The translations under genes and the position numbers were made by a program. Source: CAYVBN01 sp964538565 (GTDB taxonomy: Bacteria; Pseudomonadota; Alphaproteobacteria; Rhizobiales; Xanthobacteraceae). Taken from it: DNA of 27,194 nucleotides. The DNA lies in contig CAZIGW010000060.1 in the NCBI GenBank assembly GCA_964538565.1, positions 1 through 27,194 on the forward strand. The letters run 5' to 3'. Positions 24,401 to 27,194 of this stretch are shown in pieces. Under the pieces are notes generated by a model. The model saw only the letters and a list, made by a program, of their open reading frames with translations. It searched no databases and was not told where the DNA came from. Every line of letters starts with the position of its first letter. The first letter of the stretch is position 1.

Positions 24401-26170
24401 TCATGCATGCACCAGCGGACCGGGACCTTTCAGGTACTGTGTCGTGATCGCGTGCGCCGACCAATAGGCGAGCGCGCCGACGGTGCCGGTTGGGTTGTAG
24501 CCGTGCTGCTGCGGAAACACGGAGGCGCCCATCACGAACAGATTGTGCGCGTCCCATGCCTGCAGATAGCGGTTCACCGCGCTCGATTTCGGATCGCTCC
24601 CCATCATCGTGCCGCCGGTGTTGTGCGTCGACTGATAGGGAACGATCGTGAAGGTGCGCGGCCGCGGATGCATTTCGTAGTGCGTCGGGTTCATCGCCTT
24701 GATGATGCCCTCGAGCTTGCCCAGCAGATAGCGCGACATCCGATGATCGTTCTCGGTGCCGTTGTAGGTCAGTCGCAGCAGCGGCCGACCGAACGCGTCC
24801 CGATAGGTCGGATCGATGTCGAGGAAGTTTTCGCGGTTGGCGTAGACCGATCCCTGCGTGTTGAAACGCACGAAGTGCTGATACCACTTGACCGTCGCCC
24901 GCTTCCACTCCGAGCCCCAGCGCGGGGTGCCGTGCGGCACCGCGCGTCCGCCCAGCGGCGGTGCGGCCGCCTGGTTGCAGGAGAAATAGCCGCCGCCGAA
25001 GAAACCGAGCCCGGCGTGGTCGAAGTTCTCGCCGTTGAAGTCGTCGATGCACACGCCGGTGCCGGCCGAGCCCATGTAGGGCGTGAGCTGCTTGTCCTCG
25101 AAGAAGGCCACGGCGCCGGCCTCGAACTGGTAGCCGTAATTCTTGCCGACGACGCCCTTGCCGCTGGCGCGATCGTAGGGCTCGCCGATGCCGGCGAGCA
25201 GCATGAACTGCGTGTTGCCGAACACATAGGCCGAGAGCACGACGAGCCCGGCCGGCTGCTCGTATTCCTCGCCGGTCTGCATGTCGGTGTAGACCACGCC
25301 CGTCACCTTCTTGCCGGGCTTGTCGTAGACCAGCCGGGTGACGAACGCGCGCGTGCGCAGCTCGAATTTCGGGTCGGCGCGAAGCAACGGCATCAGCGTG
25401 ACGTTGGCCGACGCCTTGGAGTTCGCCTCGCACGCCGTGCGGTTGCAGAAGCCGCAGTATTGGCACTCGCCGAGCGTCGCCCCTTCCGGATTCGTGTAGG
25501 GGCTGCTGGCGATCGCCACCGGCGCCGGGAACGGGTGGTAGCCGAGGCTGCGCGCCGCCTGCGCGAACATCATGCCGCCCGCCGAGGACTTGATCGGCTT
25601 GTTTGGATAGTGATCGCTGCGCGGCCCCTCGAACGGATTGCCGCCGTCGATCTTGGCCCCGCGCAGGTTTCCGGCCTGGCCGGAGGCGCCGCACAGCTTG
25701 TCGAACCGGTCGTAGTAGGGCTCGAGCTCGTCGAAGCTGACCGGCCAATCCTGGATGGTCATGTCCTCCGGGATCGCCTTGGCACCGTAGCGCTCCGTCA
25801 GATGGCTGCGGACCCGGAAGTCGGTCGGCAGGAAGCGCCAGTGCAGGCCGCCCCAGTGAATGCCCGAACCGCCGACGCCCTCGCCCGGCAGAAACGCGCC
25901 GAAGCGGCGGATCGGCAGCGCCGTCTCGGCGGCGGCGTTGCGGAAGGTGATCGTGTCGACCGAATTGTCCTGCATCAGCTCGAGCCGGCGCGAGTAGCGC
26001 AGCTCGTCGCGCACGCCCGGCAAGGTGAAATTCTCGCCCGGCGTGCGATCGGGACCACGCTCCAGTCCGACCACGTTGAGCCCGGCCTTGGTCAGTTCGC
26101 GCGCCATGATCGCGCCGGTCCAGCCCATGCCGACCATGACCGCGTCGACGTCCTTCAATCGCGTCGTCAT
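24401..26170 (-). CDS. GMC-family FAD dehydrogenase large subunit (gluconate/sugar dehydrogenase type)
   Basis: Catalytic flavoprotein of a three-subunit membrane-associated dehydrogenase oxidising an alcohol or sugar acid. The 589-residue product has the FAD-binding GMGWTG at 14-19, GEGVGGSGIHWGG (97-109), WPVSFDELEPYYDRF, and a C-terminal active-site region STHNTGGTMMG (near H516) and HGYNPTGTVGALAY (H556, N559). A cysteine cluster C236-x2-C239-x2-C242-x4-C247 sits in the middle, where relatives such as FAD glucose dehydrogenase bind an Fe-S cluster. No signal peptide is present, fitting export bound to the Tat-targeted small subunit encoded 12 bp upstream. The substrate (gluconate, 2-ketogluconate, sorbitol, glucose) cannot be assigned. 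Confidence 0.93.
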   Translation of the reverse strand: MTTRLKDVDAVMVGMGWTGAIMARELTKAGLNVVGLERGPDRTPGENFTLPGVRDELRYSRRLELMQDNSVDTITFRNAAAETALPIRRFGAFLPGEGVGGSGIHWGGLHWRFLPTDFRVRSHLTERYGAKAIPEDMTIQDWPVSFDELEPYYDRFDKLCGASGQAGNLRGAKIDGGNPFEGPRSDHYPNKPIKSSAGGMMFAQAARSLGYHPFPAPVAIASSPYTNPEGATLGECQYCGFCNRTACEANSKASANVTLMPLLRADPKFELRTRAFVTRLVYDKPGKKVTGVVYTDMQTGEEYEQPAGLVVLSAYVFGNTQFMLLAGIGEPYDRASGKGVVGKNYGYQFEAGAVAFFEDKQLTPYMGSAGTGVCIDDFNGENFDHAGLGFFGGGYFSCNQAAAPPLGGRAVPHGTPRWGSEWKRATVKWYQHFVRFNTQGSVYANRENFLDIDPTYRDAFGRPLLRLTYNGTENDHRMSRYLLGKLEGIIKAMNPTHYEMHPRPRTFTIVPYQSTHNTGGTMMGSDPKSSAVNRYLQAWDAHNLFVMGASVFPQQHGYNPTGTVGALAYWSAHAITTQYLKGPGPLVHA

Positions 26171-26182
26171 GTCCGCCTCCCC

Positions 26183-26914
26183 TCAGGAAAAGTCGGCGAT
26201 GGATTGCGGCGGCGCGACATAGGGCTTGTCGCGAGCGCCCTCGTACACGTGCGTGTAGGTCGCCGGCAGTCCCGGGAAGCCGAGCATCTTCCAGGCGGCC
26301 TTGTTGCGATTGCCGCCGTACATCGGGTCGGAGAAGAAGCCTTCCATCGTGATGTTGAGGAGCTGGTTGAAGAACGCCCGCGAAGAGAAGTGATCGAATT
26401 GCGCCTTGCCCTCCTCCATGGCCTTGAGGGCGGCGACGCGATCGGCCGGCGACAGCCGGTCGAACTCCCGGCCGTAGGTCTTGCGCGTCCACGCGTTGGC
26501 GGCGGCGATGCCGGTCTCGAAGTATTCACGCGGCGTCAGCGGAAGCTGGTATCCCTGTTCGGGCTTGCCTTTGAGGTAGGGACCGGCGCGGTACATCCTG
26601 GCGCCGCCGCCCCAGGCGCTCGCGAGCTGACGATCGATGAAGGCCACGATCCCGCAGTCGGTCCCCGACGGCGACAGATCGTCGGCCGGAATGAGCGTGT
26701 CGACCGCGGCGGAGATGAACGCCGCTTCGGCCGCCGTCAGCGTCAGATAGGTTTCCGGTTCGGCGTTCGCCGGTGCCGCGGCGGCGGGCGGTGCGGCAGC
26801 GGCGCCTTCCTCCGCCACGGTCGGCAGCGCCGGCGACAAGCCGGCCGCCACTGCGGTCCCGGCCAGGCCCGCGCCGAGCAGGAATCGACGACGCGGCAGC
26901 GTATCGTCCACCAT
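26183..26914 (-). CDS. Gluconate 2-dehydrogenase subunit 3 family protein (small subunit, Tat signal)
   Basis: Small (gamma) subunit of the GMC dehydrogenase, 243 residues. The N-terminus has a twin-arginine signal, LPRRRFLLGAGLAG, then an Ala/Pro-rich linker. The mature domain contains LTLTAAEAAFISAAVDTLIPADDLSPSGTDCGIVAFID, typical of the Gluconate_2-dh3 family, followed by FNQLLNITMEGFFSDPMYGGN and AAWKMLGFPG. In the family this subunit has no redox centre and acts as chaperone and export partner of the flavoprotein. Start: ATG at 26912-26914 with GGAGG five to six bases upstream; the frame is open to 27112, but the added residues precede the Tat signal and are rejected. First gene of the operon. 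Confidence 0.92.
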   Translation of the reverse strand: MVDDTLPRRRFLLGAGLAGTAVAAGLSPALPTVAEEGAAAAPPAAAAPANAEPETYLTLTAAEAAFISAAVDTLIPADDLSPSGTDCGIVAFIDRQLASAWGGGARMYRAGPYLKGKPEQGYQLPLTPREYFETGIAAANAWTRKTYGREFDRLSPADRVAALKAMEEGKAQFDHFSSRAFFNQLLNITMEGFFSDPMYGGNRNKAAWKMLGFPGLPATYTHVYEGARDKPYVAPPQSIADFS

Positions 26915-26958
26915 GAGATCCTCCCCGATTTTTCCGCGCCGTGGCCGGCGCGCGTCGT

Positions 26959-26999
26959 TCGCATCCCGGCCCCACGCGGGGGATGCGACGTTTTTTTTT
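26959..26999 (+). terminator. Plus-strand intrinsic terminator with no plus-strand gene before it
   Basis: TCGCATCCC (26959-26967) pairs with GGGATGCGA (26980-26988), a 9-bp perfect stem, followed by CG and nine T residues (26991-26999). It is oriented to stop plus-strand transcription, yet the nearest plus-strand gene ends at 23927. It lies 45 bp upstream of the dehydrogenase operon start, in its probable 5' leader. The rest of 26915-27166 shows no gene. Confidence 0.75.
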
Positions 27000-27166
27000 G
27001 AGAATAGCTTACTTTGCCCCGACACGCAGCCCGCTTCCTGCGCACGGACGTTCCGCCCGCAGTGCATGGGCGCCGCAGCAGCCGGACGATCGGAAATCCG
27101 ATGGGCGTCCACCGTCCGCGCGTATGCCGGCGCGCGGTCGCATTGCTCCGCGCGAGGACCAGTTCT

Positions 27167-27194
27167 TCAGAGATAGGCCCTGGCGATCGCCAGC
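27167..27194 (-). CDS. C-terminal end of a gene entering from the right, possibly triose-phosphate isomerase
   Basis: The last 28 bases read on the minus strand give LAIARAYL followed by TGA. This resembles the extreme C-terminus of TpiA (the FLAIA-type ending after GGASLKA). tpiA is the expected neighbour of secG-pyrG in this group. Eight residues are too few to be sure; it may be another gene or no gene. Confidence 0.3.

Noticed and set aside
24107..27001. 964-residue plus-strand open frame opposite the dehydrogenase operon
   Set aside because: It is rich in Arg, Ala, Gly and His, has no recognisable domain or membrane pattern, and is antisense to three well-supported genes. Long antisense frames are expected in GC-rich coding DNA.

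Overview
The window is high-GC (roughly two thirds G+C by eye), densely coded DNA from an alphaproteobacterium, most likely Hyphomicrobiales (Bradyrhizobium/Xanthobacteraceae-like). The evidence is a pyruvate dehydrogenase E1-beta with a fused lipoyl domain, the conserved order secG-pyrG-kdsA-eno-ftsB-pdhA-pdhB-pdhC-lpd-lipA on one strand, and FixK/FNR-type and CtrA-type sites. The taxon is inferred from gene content and order; no search was run.

The minus strand carries a core chromosomal backbone, read here from high to low coordinates. At the right edge are the last codons of a gene that may be tpiA. Next come secG and pyrG, then a VOC protein with kdsA, then eno and ftsB. The pyruvate dehydrogenase genes follow: pdhA, an unrecognised small membrane ORF, pdhB, pdhC and lpd. 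A GlsB-type membrane protein and the start of lipA end the run at the left edge. A plus-strand CinA-type amidohydrolase overlaps the 3' end of lpd tail to tail.

Accessory blocks are inserted into this backbone. (a) 9.4-14.0 kb: plus-strand queF, a thiamin cluster thiO-thiS-thiG-thiE led by a clear TPP riboswitch, and an MFS transporter. (b) 14.2-16.2 kb: a compact three-gene operon of DUF350 membrane protein, YgiB/DUF1190-like exported protein and glutathionylspermidine-synthase-like ATP-grasp enzyme, the least understood system here. (c) 18.1-19.9 kb: a lone plus-strand cytochrome c oxidase subunit I gene behind a perfect FNR/FixK box. (d) 22.6-23.9 kb: plus-strand genes for a cysteine-rich DUF6455 protein, behind a second, imperfect FNR-like box, and a methyltransferase. 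(e) 24.0-26.9 kb: a three-subunit periplasmic sugar/polyol dehydrogenase operon (Tat-exported small subunit, GMC flavoprotein, mono-haem cytochrome c).

Together the genes cover central carbon flow (enolase to acetyl-CoA, lipoate), cofactor supply (thiamin diphosphate for PdhA/PdhB, lipoate for PdhB/PdhC, queuosine precursor), envelope precursors (KDO, CTP, SecG) and respiration (oxidase subunit I, dehydrogenase-cytochrome). I saw no rRNA, tRNA, CRISPR array, insertion sequence or prophage gene. Long plus-strand ORFs opposite lpd, pdhB/pdhC and the GMC gene are GC-driven shadows.
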